From positions 310,001 to 374,000 of the forward strand of contig NZ_NEVK01000006.1 of the NCBI RefSeq assembly GCF_002261265.1: 64,000 nucleotides of DNA, read 5' to 3'. Of this stretch, positions 26,792 through 36,127 are shown piece after piece. This DNA is from Bordetella genomosp. 7. Its GTDB lineage: Bacteria; Pseudomonadota; Gammaproteobacteria; Burkholderiales; Burkholderiaceae_B. A program made the translations under genes and the position numbers. Numbering within the stretch: position 1 is the first letter of the stretch; each line of letters begins with the position of its first letter. The notes below the pieces were generated by a model that worked only from the letters and a program-made list of their open reading frames with translations, had not been told where the DNA came from and ran no database searches.

Positions 26792-28300
26792 TTATAGCGA
26801 TTCCAGGAAGCGGATCAAGTCGGCGCGCTCTTGCGGCGTCATGGCCACGACCCGGTCGCGCGCGGCCTGCGCCTCGCCGCCGTGCCACAGAATGGCCTCG
26901 AGCAGCGTGCGTGCACGGCCATCATGCAGCCACGTGGCATTGGGGTTGACGGTGCGCGTCAGGCCTATGCCCCACAAGGGCGGCGTGCGCCATTCGCTGC
27001 CGCTGGCCAGGTCTTCCGACACGCCGTCGGCCAGGCCCTCGCCCATGTCGTGCAGCAGCAAATCGGTATATGGCCAGATCAACTGGAAACGGTGCTCGGG
27101 CCGTTTCGCGTCGCGGCTGGTGACGTATTTGGGCACGTGGCAGGCCACGCAGTTGGCCTCATAGAAAAGCCGCTTGCCGGCCAGCACGCGCTTGTCATCG
27201 ATGTCGCGCCGCTGCGGCACAGCCAGGTTCAGCGAATACATCGTGACAAAGTCCATGAGCTCGCCAGGCACTTCGTGCTCGCCCAGGCGGGGCTGCGCGC
27301 CATGCGGCATCTTGAAGCAGGCCTCCTGTCCCGGGCGGCATTCGCCATAATGGCTGGTGAACAATGGCGTGGACAGGCCCATATCGTTGGAAAACGCCAC
27401 CGCGCTCTGCTGCTCCACGGTCGGCTGGCTGGCCTTCCAGTTGAAGCGGCCCAGCACGCGCTCGCCGGTGCGCACGTCGCGCACCCAATTCGGACGCCCG
27501 CTGACGCCGTCGCCATGATCGGCCGCCGCATTGGCCAGGATATCGGCCGGATGGATGGCTTCGAGCAAGCCCAGGCCTATCATGGGCGGCGCGAGCCGCG
27601 CAGAGATCTGCACATCCGGGCGCAGCGGCCCATAGCCGGGGTTCTCGATACGGTAGGCGGGCTTCATCAGGGTGGCCGTTTCCCCGCCATTGAGCTCGAC
27701 CACGACAGGTTCGTACTCGATCTCCATCCGCCCTTCGGCGGGCAGGCCGGGCACGGCGAAATTCTGCAATTGCGAGCCATATACCGGTTCGGGCACGAAG
27801 GGCAATTCGCCCGAAGCCAGCAGGCGTCGATGTTCGTCGGTACTGGGCGGCACGGCCAGGCGCAACAACAACGCCACGGCATCGGAACGTTCCATCGGGT
27901 CGAAACCCGGCACCGTGCCTCGCCCGTCTTTGGTATGGCAGGCCTGGCAAGACCGCGCGTTGAACAGCGGCCCCAGGCCATCGGACGCCTGGGTGGACGA
28001 CGGCGAAGACACCCAGTCTTTGCGGAACAGGCCGTTGCCCACCAGGAATTGCTGGCGCCCCTCGAACGTCAGGTTGGCAGAGGGCTGCGAAAAAATGTCG
28101 GCGTTGATCAGCTTGCGCGTGGTGGCCGCGCCCGCCGACATGGCCTCGAACTGCTCGGCCTGAGAAAAATCGCGGGTAGCAGCGGTAACCTTGGTGACGC
28201 GCTCGCGGTCGGCGGGAGTCAGGTCATCGCGCACCGGGGGCGACGCGGCGGCGCCGGCCACCGCCAGCGCCGCCAATACTGCAACTACAGTCTTGCTCAC
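26792..28300 (-). CDS. Di-heme oxidoreductase (DHOR family, c-type cytochrome)
   Basis: A 502-residue periplasmic cytochrome with a signal peptide (first about 19 residues) and two haem-binding sites: CQACH at 118-122 and CVACH at 384-388. Family features include 'DGLGPLFNARSCQACH' and 'RTPPLWGIGLTRTVN'. It resembles the putative thiol/di-haem oxidoreductase family (DUF1111) distantly related to MauG/peroxidases. It lies between two imelysin genes, with a 4-bp overlap at its start and a 17-bp gap at its end, so it is translated in one operon. Redox chemistry on iron or an iron ligand is inferred from context only. Confidence 0.92.
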   Translation of the reverse strand: MSKTVVAVLAALAVAGAAASPPVRDDLTPADRERVTKVTAATRDFSQAEQFEAMSAGAATTRKLINADIFSQPSANLTFEGRQQFLVGNGLFRKDWVSSPSSTQASDGLGPLFNARSCQACHTKDGRGTVPGFDPMERSDAVALLLRLAVPPSTDEHRRLLASGELPFVPEPVYGSQLQNFAVPGLPAEGRMEIEYEPVVVELNGGETATLMKPAYRIENPGYGPLRPDVQISARLAPPMIGLGLLEAIHPADILANAAADHGDGVSGRPNWVRDVRTGERVLGRFNWKASQPTVEQQSAVAFSNDMGLSTPLFTSHYGECRPGQEACFKMPHGAQPRLGEHEVPGELMDFVTMYSLNLAVPQRRDIDDKRVLAGKRLFYEANCVACHVPKYVTSRDAKRPEHRFQLIWPYTDLLLHDMGEGLADGVSEDLASGSEWRTPPLWGIGLTRTVNPNATWLHDGRARTLLEAILWHGGEAQAARDRVVAMTPQERADLIRFLESL

Positions 28301-29595
28301 TGGAATACGGCTTCCGGCTTGTCGAGGCTGTCGGAGCCTTCCAGGGTCACATCGCCCAGCTCCAGGACGGCAATGACGCGCTCCAGGCTGCGGGTCTGGT
28401 CGATGAGCCGGTCGATGGCGGCCTGCACCACGGCGTTGCCTTCGGCATTGCCGCTGGCAATCATCTGATCGTAGGTCTCGACCTTTTCGGCCCGGTCGCG
28501 CATGGCCTGCATGGCCGCCACGGTCGCGTCCAGCTTGGCACGCATTTCTTCGTCGAGCTTGGGATCACGCGCCTTCACCAGGTCCGACAGGCTGGGACCG
28601 GACACGGTCTTGCCATCGACACGATCGTACGAACCCAGGTACACGTTGCGAATGCCCAGCTGGTTGTAGTAGTGCGAGTTATGCGTGTTGTCCGAGAAGC
28701 AGTCGTGTTCCTCTTCGGGGTCGTGCAGCATCAGGCCGAGCTTCATGCGCTCGCCCGCCAGCTCTCCGTACGACAGGCTGCCCAGGCCGGTCAACATGGC
28801 CACCAACCCGGCCTTCGGATCTTCTTCGACCGCCTTGCGGGCCTCGCCGTCTTGCTTCCAGTTGCCCACCATGGTTTCCAGGTCGGACACCAGCAGATCG
28901 GTCACCGCGCGCAGGAACTGTACGCGCCGCTCGCAATTGCCGCCGGTGCAGTTGGCGGTATCGAAATCGGTATGCGGACGGTTGCCGGCATGGCGCTCTT
29001 GCGGGGTACCCTTGCGGTCGGCCGGCGCCGGACCGGTGCCGTTCAGGTCCTGGCCCCAAAGCAGAAACTCGATCGCGTGGTACCCGGTAGCCACGTTCGC
29101 CTCATTGCCATCGGCCTCGTGCAGCGTCTCGGCCAGCAGTTCCGGCGTAATGGTGGTGACGTCGATTGTCTTGCCGCCCACCGAGATCTTGGAATTGGCG
29201 ATCACGTTCACCGCGTAGAACGCGTTGGCGTCGCTTTCGGTGCCATACGAGGCGTCCACGTAGTCGATCAGGCCCTCGTCCAATGGCCATGCGTTCACGC
29301 TGCCTTCCCAGTCATCGACAATGGAGTTGCCGAAGCGGAACGCTTCCGTCTGCTGATACGGCACACGCGCAGCCAGCCACGCCGCGCGTGCGGCCTGCAG
29401 CGTCTGCTCGCTGGGCTTGTCGATCAGCGCCTGGATCGCCGTGCGCAATGCCTTGGCCGACTCGAGCGAATCTTCGTAGCCGGCGAGCGCCACGTCGGAA
29501 TAGGTCTTTACCACCGCCTTGGGCTCAACGGCCGACTGGGCCGCGCCGGCCGCCATTGAAGCGGCCAGCAGTGCGCCATAAAGCAACTTGCGCAT
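28297..29595 (-). CDS. Imelysin-family iron-regulated protein
   Basis: A 432-residue exported protein with a signal peptide ending near 'GAAQSA' and the imelysin GxHxxE motif complete (G171, H173, E176 in 'GYHAIEFLLWG'). The helical halves repeat as in the known imelysin fold. Members of this family are iron-regulated periplasmic or outer-membrane proteins related to the EfeO M75 domain. It is the first gene of the imelysin-DHOR-imelysin-DUF1513 operon. The start ATG at 29595 follows a long AGGAG-like sequence. A degenerate Fur-type dyad lies about 80 bp upstream. Confidence 0.92.
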   Translation of the reverse strand: MRKLLYGALLAASMAAGAAQSAVEPKAVVKTYSDVALAGYEDSLESAKALRTAIQALIDKPSEQTLQAARAAWLAARVPYQQTEAFRFGNSIVDDWEGSVNAWPLDEGLIDYVDASYGTESDANAFYAVNVIANSKISVGGKTIDVTTITPELLAETLHEADGNEANVATGYHAIEFLLWGQDLNGTGPAPADRKGTPQERHAGNRPHTDFDTANCTGGNCERRVQFLRAVTDLLVSDLETMVGNWKQDGEARKAVEEDPKAGLVAMLTGLGSLSYGELAGERMKLGLMLHDPEEEHDCFSDNTHNSHYYNQLGIRNVYLGSYDRVDGKTVSGPSLSDLVKARDPKLDEEMRAKLDATVAAMQAMRDRAEKVETYDQMIASGNAEGNAVVQAAIDRLIDQTRSLERVIAVLELGDVTLEGSDSLDKPEAVFQ

Positions 29596-29675
29596 CAAAA
29601 CACTCTCCTTTATTTGAAAACGCGCCCCCCGCGTGGCGCGCTTTTCCTGTGGTTGAAAGTTTGCAAGCGCAAGTG

Positions 29676-29692
29676 TAAACAATTTTCGTTTA
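29676..29692. promoter_or_regulatory. Possible Fur box upstream of the imelysin operon
   Basis: The sequence TAAAC-N7-GTTTA, set in an AT-rich patch of an otherwise GC-rich region, is a dyad resembling a degenerate Fur operator. It lies about 80 bp upstream of the first imelysin start. It overlaps the stop codon of the upstream ABM-domain gene. Confidence 0.35.
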
Positions 29693-30268
29693 GCATACAG
29701 AAGAAAGTCGCCTTCCCTTCTTTACGCGTGGGCCCGCCGGCCGCAACCAGCCCTTCAACAAACGGGTGACCACGGGAATGCAAACAAAAGAAAGGATCGG
29801 CGTCATACATACGGTGGTGACGAACACGCGCCAGAACACCGGCATTGCGCTCAACTGGGCGTTGAGCAGGATGCTGAACACCAGCAGCACCGGGAAGTAC
29901 GCGATCCAGATGCTGACGGCCTGCTTCCACCGTGGCGGCGCCGCATGCGCGGGCCCGAACCACGTATCCATGCCGCTCACCCTGTGCACACGACTGGCCC
30001 GCACGAGGTCAGCGCCGCGCTCAAGCCACATGCGACGGGGCAAGGAGTTTTCCCAGCGCGCCAGGCTGGCGGCGTCGGCAAAGCGCAGCACAATCTGATA
30101 TTGATCGCCGCCCTCGGGGGGCAGCAGCACGCCCGAGCCCAGGAACCCCGGGAAACCTGCCGCAAGGATTTCGCCCTGGCGCATCCAGGCAAGGAAATCC
30201 CCATAACGTTCCGGGGCGATATGCCGGGTAACAAGCATCGTGACGGGCGCGGAAGACGGGACAGACAT
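29690..30268 (-). CDS. Antibiotic biosynthesis monooxygenase-like domain protein with C-terminal membrane helices
   Basis: A 192-residue protein. Residues 8-95 match the ABM ferredoxin-like fold ('VTMLVTRHIAPERYGDFLAWM', 'YQIVLRFADAASLARWENS'), and the C-terminal 80 residues hold two hydrophobic helices ('IWIAYFPVLLVFSILL', 'VFVTTVCMTPILSFVCIPVV') with a basic tail. This two-part form is common among proteobacterial ABM proteins of unknown function. The start ATG at 30268 has AGGAG upstream (GCATGTCTG context). It is upstream of the imelysin operon on the same strand. Confidence 0.8.
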   Translation of the reverse strand: MSVPSSAPVTMLVTRHIAPERYGDFLAWMRQGEILAAGFPGFLGSGVLLPPEGGDQYQIVLRFADAASLARWENSLPRRMWLERGADLVRASRVHRVSGMDTWFGPAHAAPPRWKQAVSIWIAYFPVLLVFSILLNAQLSAMPVFWRVFVTTVCMTPILSFVCIPVVTRLLKGWLRPAGPRVKKGRRLSSVC

Positions 30269-30497
30269 GCATGCTCCTGATGACAATTCGGGCGGGCGGC
30301 ACGGGCCGGATTGCCCGCTCAACTCAGTGTTAACCCTAGCAATGTCCATGCCAACTCGCGGCAGCCCCGATTGGCCGCGCCCCCGCCCGCTCTGCCCCGC
30401 TTTCCCGCATTTTTGTGCACCGCAGCGATCCACCGGCATCGGGCATTTGCACCGTTCTGGCGCGCATCGGGCCAATACGGGCCGAGGCGATCCCTTA

Positions 30498-30527
30498 TTG
30501 AGCGTGGCGCGCGCGCAGGTCTACACT
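30498..30527 (+). promoter_or_regulatory. Candidate sigma-70 promoter for the FMN reductase gene
   Basis: TTGAGC and TACACT are separated by 18 bp, about 35 bp upstream of the start codon. The hexamers are plausible but not strong. The rest of the 290-bp gap to the divergent ABM gene shows nothing else recognisable. Confidence 0.35.
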
Positions 30528-30560
30528 GGACACTCATTTCCCCTTGGAGCAGTCGTCATC

Positions 30561-31115
30561 ATGAGCAATCACAAGATCGCGGTATTGGTCGGTAGCCTGC
30601 GCGCAGCATCGTTCAACCTGCGCCTGGCGCGCGCCCTTGAAAAGCTGGCTCCGGATACGGTCGAGTTCGAATACGCCAGCCTGGGCGACGTGCCGCTCTA
30701 TAACCAGGACAACGAAATGTCCATGCCGCCGCAGGCGGCCGCACTGAAAGACCTGATTGCACGCGCCGATGGGCTGCTGTTTGTCACGCCCGAACACAAC
30801 CGCTCGATACCTGCAGCCCTGAAAAATGCGATCGACTGGGGGTCGCGACCGTGGGGCCAGAATTCCTGGACGGGCAAGACCGCAGGCATCGTGGGCACGT
30901 CGCCCAGTGCGGCCGGCACTGCCATGGCTCAACAGCATCTGCGCAACATCCTGGCCGCCGAAGGCGTCAACGTCATGACCACGCCCGAAGTCTTCCTGCA
31001 ATACACCGATGGCCTCATCGACGACCAATACACCATCACTAACGAAGGCACGCGCAAGTTCTTGCAGGGCTGGCTCGACGGATACGTCGCCTGGGTGGCG
31101 AAACTGGCCGGCTGA
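30561..31115 (+). CDS. NADPH-dependent FMN reductase (ChrR/azoreductase-like)
   Basis: A 184-residue flavodoxin-like reductase. It opens 'KIAVLVGSLRAASFNLRLARAL', the FMN-phosphate loop of the family, and carries 'FVTPEHNRSIPAALKNAIDWGSR' near residue 75 and 'TGKTAGIVGTSPSAAGTAMAQQHLR' read in pieces near 105. Such enzymes reduce FMN, quinones, chromate or azo dyes with NAD(P)H in the cytoplasm. The GGAG at 30546 precedes the ATG at 30561. It is monocistronic with a terminator behind it. Confidence 0.92.
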   Translation: MSNHKIAVLVGSLRAASFNLRLARALEKLAPDTVEFEYASLGDVPLYNQDNEMSMPPQAAALKDLIARADGLLFVTPEHNRSIPAALKNAIDWGSRPWGQNSWTGKTAGIVGTSPSAAGTAMAQQHLRNILAAEGVNVMTTPEVFLQYTDGLIDDQYTITNEGTRKFLQGWLDGYVAWVAKLAG

Positions 31116-31164
31116 TTCGCCCGCCGTGCCGGACACGGCCCGGCAGCCTTCGCCAAGCGCTTAG

Positions 31165-31199
31165 GTGCCCGGAATCCCGAAAGGGCCGGGCACTTTTTA
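31165..31199. terminator. Terminator between FMN reductase and dodecin genes
   Basis: GTGCCCGG...CCGGGCAC with a 13-base loop is followed by TTTTTATTT on the plus strand, between convergent genes. Confidence 0.8.
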
Positions 31200-31225
31200 T
31201 TTACGCGGCAATCAGCGCCCGCCGC

Positions 31226-31447
31226 TTAGTCGCCGTCTTCCAGGCGCATGCCGATCTTCAGGCCGACCTGCCAATGTTCGATCTTTCCGTCCTTGATGTG
31301 GCCGCGCAATTCGGTCACTTCGAACCAGTCAAGGTTGCGCAGCGTTTCCGATGCCCGCGCAATGGCTTGCACAATGGCGTCATCGGACGACTTCGTAGAC
31401 GATCCGACCAGCTCGATCTGCTTATAGACATGACTGTTGTTGGACAT
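31226..31447 (-). CDS. Dodecin, flavin-binding storage protein
   Basis: A 73-residue protein with the full dodecin profile: 'VYKQIELVGSSTKSSDDAI', the flavin-stacking tryptophan in 'LRNLDWFEVTELRG', and 'HWQVGLKIGMRLED' at the C-terminus. Dodecins assemble into dodecameric shells that bind riboflavin or FMN in stacked pairs and buffer free flavin. The start ATG at 31447 has GGAG-type sequence (AGGAGACGAGCA). It is divergent from mutS. Confidence 0.93.
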   Translation of the reverse strand: MSNNSHVYKQIELVGSSTKSSDDAIVQAIARASETLRNLDWFEVTELRGHIKDGKIEHWQVGLKIGMRLEDGD

Positions 31448-31632
31448 TGCTCGTCTCCTGCAAGAAAATTGCGACAAGCCAAGGCGGCAAGCCGCCGCCC
31501 GTGATCGGGCCAACCCATTGTGGCACGCCCGGGCGCGCCTGCCTATGCGCAAGCGGCGTGCCGACCGCCGGCTCGGCGGGATGAGTTCTAATAGGCGGTG
31601 TTGGTTTACCCGAGACCGAAGAATTCCCATCA

Positions 31633-34314
31633 ATGTCGAAGCAAAGCGCCAAAGATCTTTCCGCCGGGCCGGGCGGCAACAGCTCCAACGACAACCTGGC
31701 CGGCCACACTCCCATGATGCAGCAGTACCTGCGCCTGAAGGCCGAGGCAGGCGCCCTGCTGCTGTTCTATCGCATGGGCGACTTCTACGAAATGTTCTAC
31801 GAAGACGCCGAACGCGCCGCCCGCATGCTGGGCCTGACGCTGACCAAGCGCGGCACCTCCAACGGCACGCCCATTCCCATGGCCGGCGTGCCAGTGCACG
31901 CGATGGAGCAGTACCTGGCGCGGCTGGTCGGCCAAGGCGAATCGGTGGCCATTTGCGAACAGATCGGCGACCCTGCCGCGGCCAAAGGCCCCGTTGAACG
32001 GCGCATCGTCCGCATCGTCACACCGGGCACGCTCACCGATGAAGCCCTGCTGCCGGCCAAGGCCGACCGCGCGCTGGCAGCGGTGTTTGTCTCGGGCAAG
32101 GCGCGCAACCTGCGTGCGGGCCTCGCGTGGCTCAACCTGGCCAGCGGCGAATTCCGCGTGACCGAGTGCGCCCCCGCGCAACTGGAATCCGAGCTGCATC
32201 GCATCGCCCCGGCCGAACTGATATGCGCCGAAAGCGCCGACCTGGCGCTGGCATATGAAGGTGCGCGCTCCCGCGTACCCGACTGGCATTTTGAAAGCGA
32301 CGGCGCGCGTGCCCACCTGCTGGCGCACTTCAAGACCGACACGCTGGCCGGTTTCGACGTCGAAGACATGCCCGCAGCGATCTGCGCCGCCGGCGCGCTG
32401 TTGCGCTACGCGGCGCGCACACAGTCGCGCGCGCTCGCACATGTACAAAGTATCGCGGTAGACCGGCCCGGCCAGTATGTACTGATGGACCCGGTGACAC
32501 GGCGCAACCTGGAACTGACGCAGACACTCAGCGGCGAAGACTCGCCCACCGTCTTCTCGCTGCTCGATGGCTGCCGCACGCCCATGGGCAGCCGCCTGCT
32601 GCGCAGGTGGCTGCACCATCCCCTGCGCGAGAACGCACCCGCGCTGGCGCGCCAGCAGGCCATTTCAGCCCTGCTGGCCGGAAGGCTCGATTCCGGCGAG
32701 CCCTTCGCTTGCGCGGATCTGCTCGACACCCTGCGCTCGGCGCTGGATGCCTTTCCCGACGTCGAGCGGATATCGTCGCGGCTGGCGCTGCGCTCGGCGC
32801 GCCCCCGCGAACTCGCCAGCCTGCGCGACGCCCTGGGCGCGCTACCCGCCTTGCGGGCCCTGGTCGAGCCGCTGCATAGCTCGTCGCGGCTGGCCGCGCT
32901 GGCGGCCCACCTTACACCCGATCCCGCCGCGGCTGCCTTGCTGCAGCGGGCCATCGCGCAGGAACCCGCCGTGGCAGTACGCGACGGCGGCGTCATCGCA
33001 GCGGGCTTTGACGCCGAACTGGACGAACTGCGCGGCCTGGCGGCCGATGGCGGTGATTACCTGCTGCAGCTCGAAACGCGCGAACGCGAACGCACGGGCA
33101 TCGCCAATCTGCGCGTCGAGTTCAATCGCGTGCACGGCTTCTATATTGAAGTCACCCGAGGCCAGGCAGACAAAGTCCCCGACGACTACCGCCGCCGCCA
33201 GACGCTCAAGAATGCCGAACGCTACATCACACCCGAACTCAAGGCGTGGGAAGACAAGGTGCTGTCGGCCCAGGATCGCTCGCTCGCGCGTGAGAAGTGG
33301 CTCTACGAGCAAGTGCTGGATGCATTGGCCGAACACGTCAGCGCCCTGTCCGAATGCGCGGGCGCCCTGGCCGAGCTCGACACCCTGGCCGCGCTAGCCG
33401 AGCATGCCCGGCGACATGCCTGGGTGGCCCCCGAACTCACCGAGCAGGCCGAAATCGACATCGACGCCGGCCGCCATCCGGTCGTGGAACGCTCCATCGA
33501 ACGCTTCACGCCCAACAGTTGCCGGCTCGATCCCATGCGCCGCATGCTGCTGATCACCGGCCCCAACATGGGCGGCAAGTCCACCTATATGCGCCAGGTG
33601 GCCCTGATCGCGCTGTTGGCGCGCACCGGCAGCTTCGTGCCGGCGCAGCGGGCCGCAATAGGCAGGCTCGACCGCATCTTCACGCGCATCGGCGCGGCCG
33701 ACGATCTGGCGGGAGGGCGTTCCACATTCATGATGGAAATGACCGAGGCGGCGGCCATTCTTGCCGCCAGCACGCCGAACAGTCTGGTGCTGATGGACGA
33801 GATCGGCCGGGGTACTTCTACCTATGATGGGCTGGCGCTTGCCTGGGCAATCGCCTTGCGGCTGGTTACCCACAACCGCGCCCTGACGCTGTTCGCCACG
33901 CATTATTTCGAGCTCACGCGCCTGCCGGCCGAACAGCCCACCGCGGCCAACGTGCACCTGGCGGCCGCCGAATCGGCGGGCGGCATCGTGTTTCTGCATG
34001 AAGTGCGCGACGGCCCTGCCAGCCGCAGCTACGGCATCCAGGTCGCGCAGCGCGCCGGCGTGCCGGCTGCCGTCATCCGGCACGCCACGCGTGAGCTCGA
34101 ACGCCTTGAAGCGCAGGGCGCGCCCACGCCGCAGCTGGGCCTGTTTGCCGCTGCCATCGAAGCGGACGCGCAAGCCGGCGCCGCGAGCGACCAATCCGAC
34201 GAGTCGCTTGCCCTGCTAGCGCTGCGCGACGAACTCGCGCAGATCGACCCCGACAGCCTGACGCCGCGCGAAGCGCTGGACGCGCTGTACCGACTGAAGG
34301 CCTGCCTGCCATGA
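31633..34314 (+). CDS. mutS: DNA mismatch repair protein MutS
   Basis: An 893-residue MutS of normal size. The mismatch-recognition loop is present ('[19 protein letters not shown]', with the Phe-x-Glu pair in 'DFYEMF'). The Walker A motif 'GPNMGGKST' lies near residue 643, and Walker B/signature in '[21 protein letters not shown]' near 727. An ATP-driven clamp, it recognises mispairs and recruits MutL. A short C-terminal tail carries '[14 protein letters not shown]', typical of the tetramerisation end. The next gene starts inside its last codon (ATGA overlap). Confidence 0.97.
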   Translation: MSKQSAKDLSAGPGGNSSNDNLAGHTPMMQQYLRLKAEAGALLLFYRMGDFYEMFYEDAERAARMLGLTLTKRGTSNGTPIPMAGVPVHAMEQYLARLVGQGESVAICEQIGDPAAAKGPVERRIVRIVTPGTLTDEALLPAKADRALAAVFVSGKARNLRAGLAWLNLASGEFRVTECAPAQLESELHRIAPAELICAESADLALAYEGARSRVPDWHFESDGARAHLLAHFKTDTLAGFDVEDMPAAICAAGALLRYAARTQSRALAHVQSIAVDRPGQYVLMDPVTRRNLELTQTLSGEDSPTVFSLLDGCRTPMGSRLLRRWLHHPLRENAPALARQQAISALLAGRLDSGEPFACADLLDTLRSALDAFPDVERISSRLALRSARPRELASLRDALGALPALRALVEPLHSSSRLAALAAHLTPDPAAAALLQRAIAQEPAVAVRDGGVIAAGFDAELDELRGLAADGGDYLLQLETRERERTGIANLRVEFNRVHGFYIEVTRGQADKVPDDYRRRQTLKNAERYITPELKAWEDKVLSAQDRSLAREKWLYEQVLDALAEHVSALSECAGALAELDTLAALAEHARRHAWVAPELTEQAEIDIDAGRHPVVERSIERFTPNSCRLDPMRRMLLITGPNMGGKSTYMRQVALIALLARTGSFVPAQRAAIGRLDRIFTRIGAADDLAGGRSTFMMEMTEAAAILAASTPNSLVLMDEIGRGTSTYDGLALAWAIALRLVTHNRALTLFATHYFELTRLPAEQPTAANVHLAAAESAGGIVFLHEVRDGPASRSYGIQVAQRAGVPAAVIRHATRELERLEAQGAPTPQLGLFAAAIEADAQAGAASDQSDESLALLALRDELAQIDPDSLTPREALDALYRLKACLP

Positions 34315-35501
34315 ACACCCAACTACCGCTGACCCTGCTGGGCGGCCTGAGCCCCGACGATTTCATGCGCCGCTATTGGCAGCGCAAGCCATTCCTGATC
34401 CGCCAGGCGATCCCCGGCTTCAAGCCGCCGGTAAGCATCGCCGCGCTGAAAAAGCTGGCGCGCAGAGACGATGTGGAATCGCGCCTGATCTGGCGCGAGG
34501 CAGGTCAATGGCAAATGGAAGAAGGCCCGTTCGCCCGCCTGCCCCGCAAAGACGAGCCCGACTGGACGCTTCTGGTGCAAAGCGTAGACCTGCACAGCGA
34601 CGCCGCCTCGTCTCTGCTGCAGCAGTTCCGCTTCATTCCCGACGCCAGGCTCGACGACATCATGATCAGCGTCGCGTCCGACGGTGGCGGCGTCGGCCCG
34701 CATTTCGACAGCTACGACGTTTTTCTGCTGCAGGCCAGCGGGCGCCGCCGCTGGCGCTACGGCCGCCAGAAAGACCTGTCGCTGCAGCCCGGCCTGCCGC
34801 TGAAGATACTGCAGCAGTTCACGCCCGAGCACGACGTCGTGCTCGAGCCCGGCGACATGCTGTACTTGCCGCCCCAGGCGGCGCACGACGGCATCGCACT
34901 GGGTGACGATTGCATGACCATCTCTGTCGGCTTTCGCGCCCCCACGCAGGCGGCGCTGGCGCGCGGACTTCTCGAGGCGGCGGCCGACCAGGCCATGGCG
35001 CGTATCGGGCTCCTGGGCGGGCCCTATGGCGAACCACCGTTGCCCGGGCCTCGCCTGGACGCTCTGTACCGCGATCCCGGCCAGCCAGCCGTGCAGACCC
35101 CTGCCGCACTGCCGGATTCCCTGGTGCAGGCCACGCTCGACACCCTGACGAAAATCCGCTTCGACGATGCGCTGGCGTCGCGCTTTCTGGGCTGCTGGCT
35201 GACCGAACCCAGCAATCTGGCCGTATTCGAGCCCGAGCCGCCACCCGGCGTGGACCTGGCCAGCCAATGGCCCGAAAGCGGCACATTGCGGCTGGACCGC
35301 CGCACCCGCATGCTATACCGAGGCCGCCAGTTGTTCATCAACGGCGAAACCGCTCCCGTACCGGCCGATGGCGCGTTGCGCATACTGGCCGACGAACGTC
35401 GGCTGGACTGTGCCAGCCCGAAATGCGCGCGCCTTACGGACGCGGCTCGCGAATGCCTGGCCGACTGGCTCGATGCAGGCTGGTTGCACTACCAACCGTA
35501 G
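34311..35501 (+). CDS. Cupin ribosomal-oxygenase-like protein (RoxA/YcfD type)
   Basis: A 396-residue JmjC-type cupin. The iron facial triad is visible: H131 and D133 in 'HFDSYDVF' and H192 in 'PPQAAHDG'. YcfD (RoxA) of E. coli hydroxylates an arginine of ribosomal protein L16 using 2-oxoglutarate and oxygen. Here the family assignment rests on the motif pattern and the N-terminal '[17 protein letters not shown]'. The C-terminal third folds as a winged helix in YcfD. It overlaps mutS by 4 bp and is likely co-translated. Confidence 0.88.
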   Translation: MNTQLPLTLLGGLSPDDFMRRYWQRKPFLIRQAIPGFKPPVSIAALKKLARRDDVESRLIWREAGQWQMEEGPFARLPRKDEPDWTLLVQSVDLHSDAASSLLQQFRFIPDARLDDIMISVASDGGGVGPHFDSYDVFLLQASGRRRWRYGRQKDLSLQPGLPLKILQQFTPEHDVVLEPGDMLYLPPQAAHDGIALGDDCMTISVGFRAPTQAALARGLLEAAADQAMARIGLLGGPYGEPPLPGPRLDALYRDPGQPAVQTPAALPDSLVQATLDTLTKIRFDDALASRFLGCWLTEPSNLAVFEPEPPPGVDLASQWPESGTLRLDRRTRMLYRGRQLFINGETAPVPADGALRILADERRLDCASPKCARLTDAARECLADWLDAGWLHYQP

Positions 35502-35816
35502 CGCGTGGCCGCGATAGTTGTGGCATGGCCGCGACAGCGGCTGTTGCCATAAAGCCTCGCCCGGGGCGTGCGCCGTACCATCCGGAAACCATGCAGTTTC
35601 CAGCCGGTACAGAACGCTAAGGAGTGCACGTCGTTTGAAACATCGCGACAGGTCACACACTTATAAGTAAGGATTGTTACCTTCCGGATGCCACCGCTTT
35701 AATTTCCACACGCAAGCATGTAGCCGATTCCTGTAGCCTGAGTACTGGTTTCCCCTAATGGGATACTGGTTTCCCCCAATATGGGCCGCATGACTGTCAA
35801 CTAACAGGAGTCCAAC
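35502..35816. other. Intergenic region before the small lipoprotein gene
   Basis: No gene is visible in these 315 bases. The left half is GC-rich with repeated GGCCGCGA words. The right part carries two tandem near-identical blocks (described separately), probably the promoter region of the lipoprotein gene. Confidence 0.5.
35743..35785 (+). repeat. Tandem 21-bp direct repeats in a promoter region
   Basis: TACTGGTTTCCCCTAATGGG (35743-35762) is followed by a near copy TACTGGTTTCCCCCAATATG (from 35764), exactly 21 bp apart. Two helical turns of spacing suggests binding of a dimeric activator on one DNA face. They end some 30-50 bp before the lipoprotein start codon. Confidence 0.5.
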
Positions 35817-36050
35817 ATGCTCAGCAAAACCCTCATCCTTGCTTCGGTCGTCGCCGTAGCGCTGACCGCTTGCGACAATAAGGAAGAAGCCGCGAGTCCA
35901 GCCGGCTCCGAACCGTCGACCACGATGCCGGCGCCGTCCAGCCCCGCGCCGGCCACGCCTGCGCCCACTACGCCGGCGCCCGGCAGTTCGACCACGCCTG
36001 CCCCGGGCGGCACGGGTGGCACGGGTGGCAGCACCACGCCGGCCTCGTGA
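35817..36050 (+). CDS. Small proline/threonine-rich lipoprotein
   Basis: A 77-residue protein with a lipoprotein signal and lipobox 'ALTAC' (Cys19). The mature part is dominated by Pro, Ala, Thr, Ser and Gly ('PAPATPAPTTPAPGSS', 'GGTGGTGGST'), with no globular domain. A good ribosome binding site (AGGAG, 8 bases from the ATG) supports the start. Such small, low-complexity lipoproteins are common near the outer membrane in Burkholderiales, mostly with unknown function. A terminator follows. Confidence 0.8.
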   Translation: MLSKTLILASVVAVALTACDNKEEAASPAGSEPSTTMPAPSSPAPATPAPTTPAPGSSTTPAPGGTGGTGGSTTPAS

Positions 36051-36076
36051 TAGACCCATACAGCCCATGGGCTGCA

Positions 36077-36112
36077 TAAAAAAGGCCGCGACACTGTCGC
36101 GGCCTTTTTTTG
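36077..36112. terminator. Bidirectional terminator between lipoprotein gene and bamC
   Basis: AAAAAAGGCCGCGACA/TGTCGCGGCCTTTTTTT forms a long perfect stem with a run of A on one side and T on the other, between convergent genes. Confidence 0.9.
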
Positions 36113-36127
36113 CGCACCGGCGGTCCG

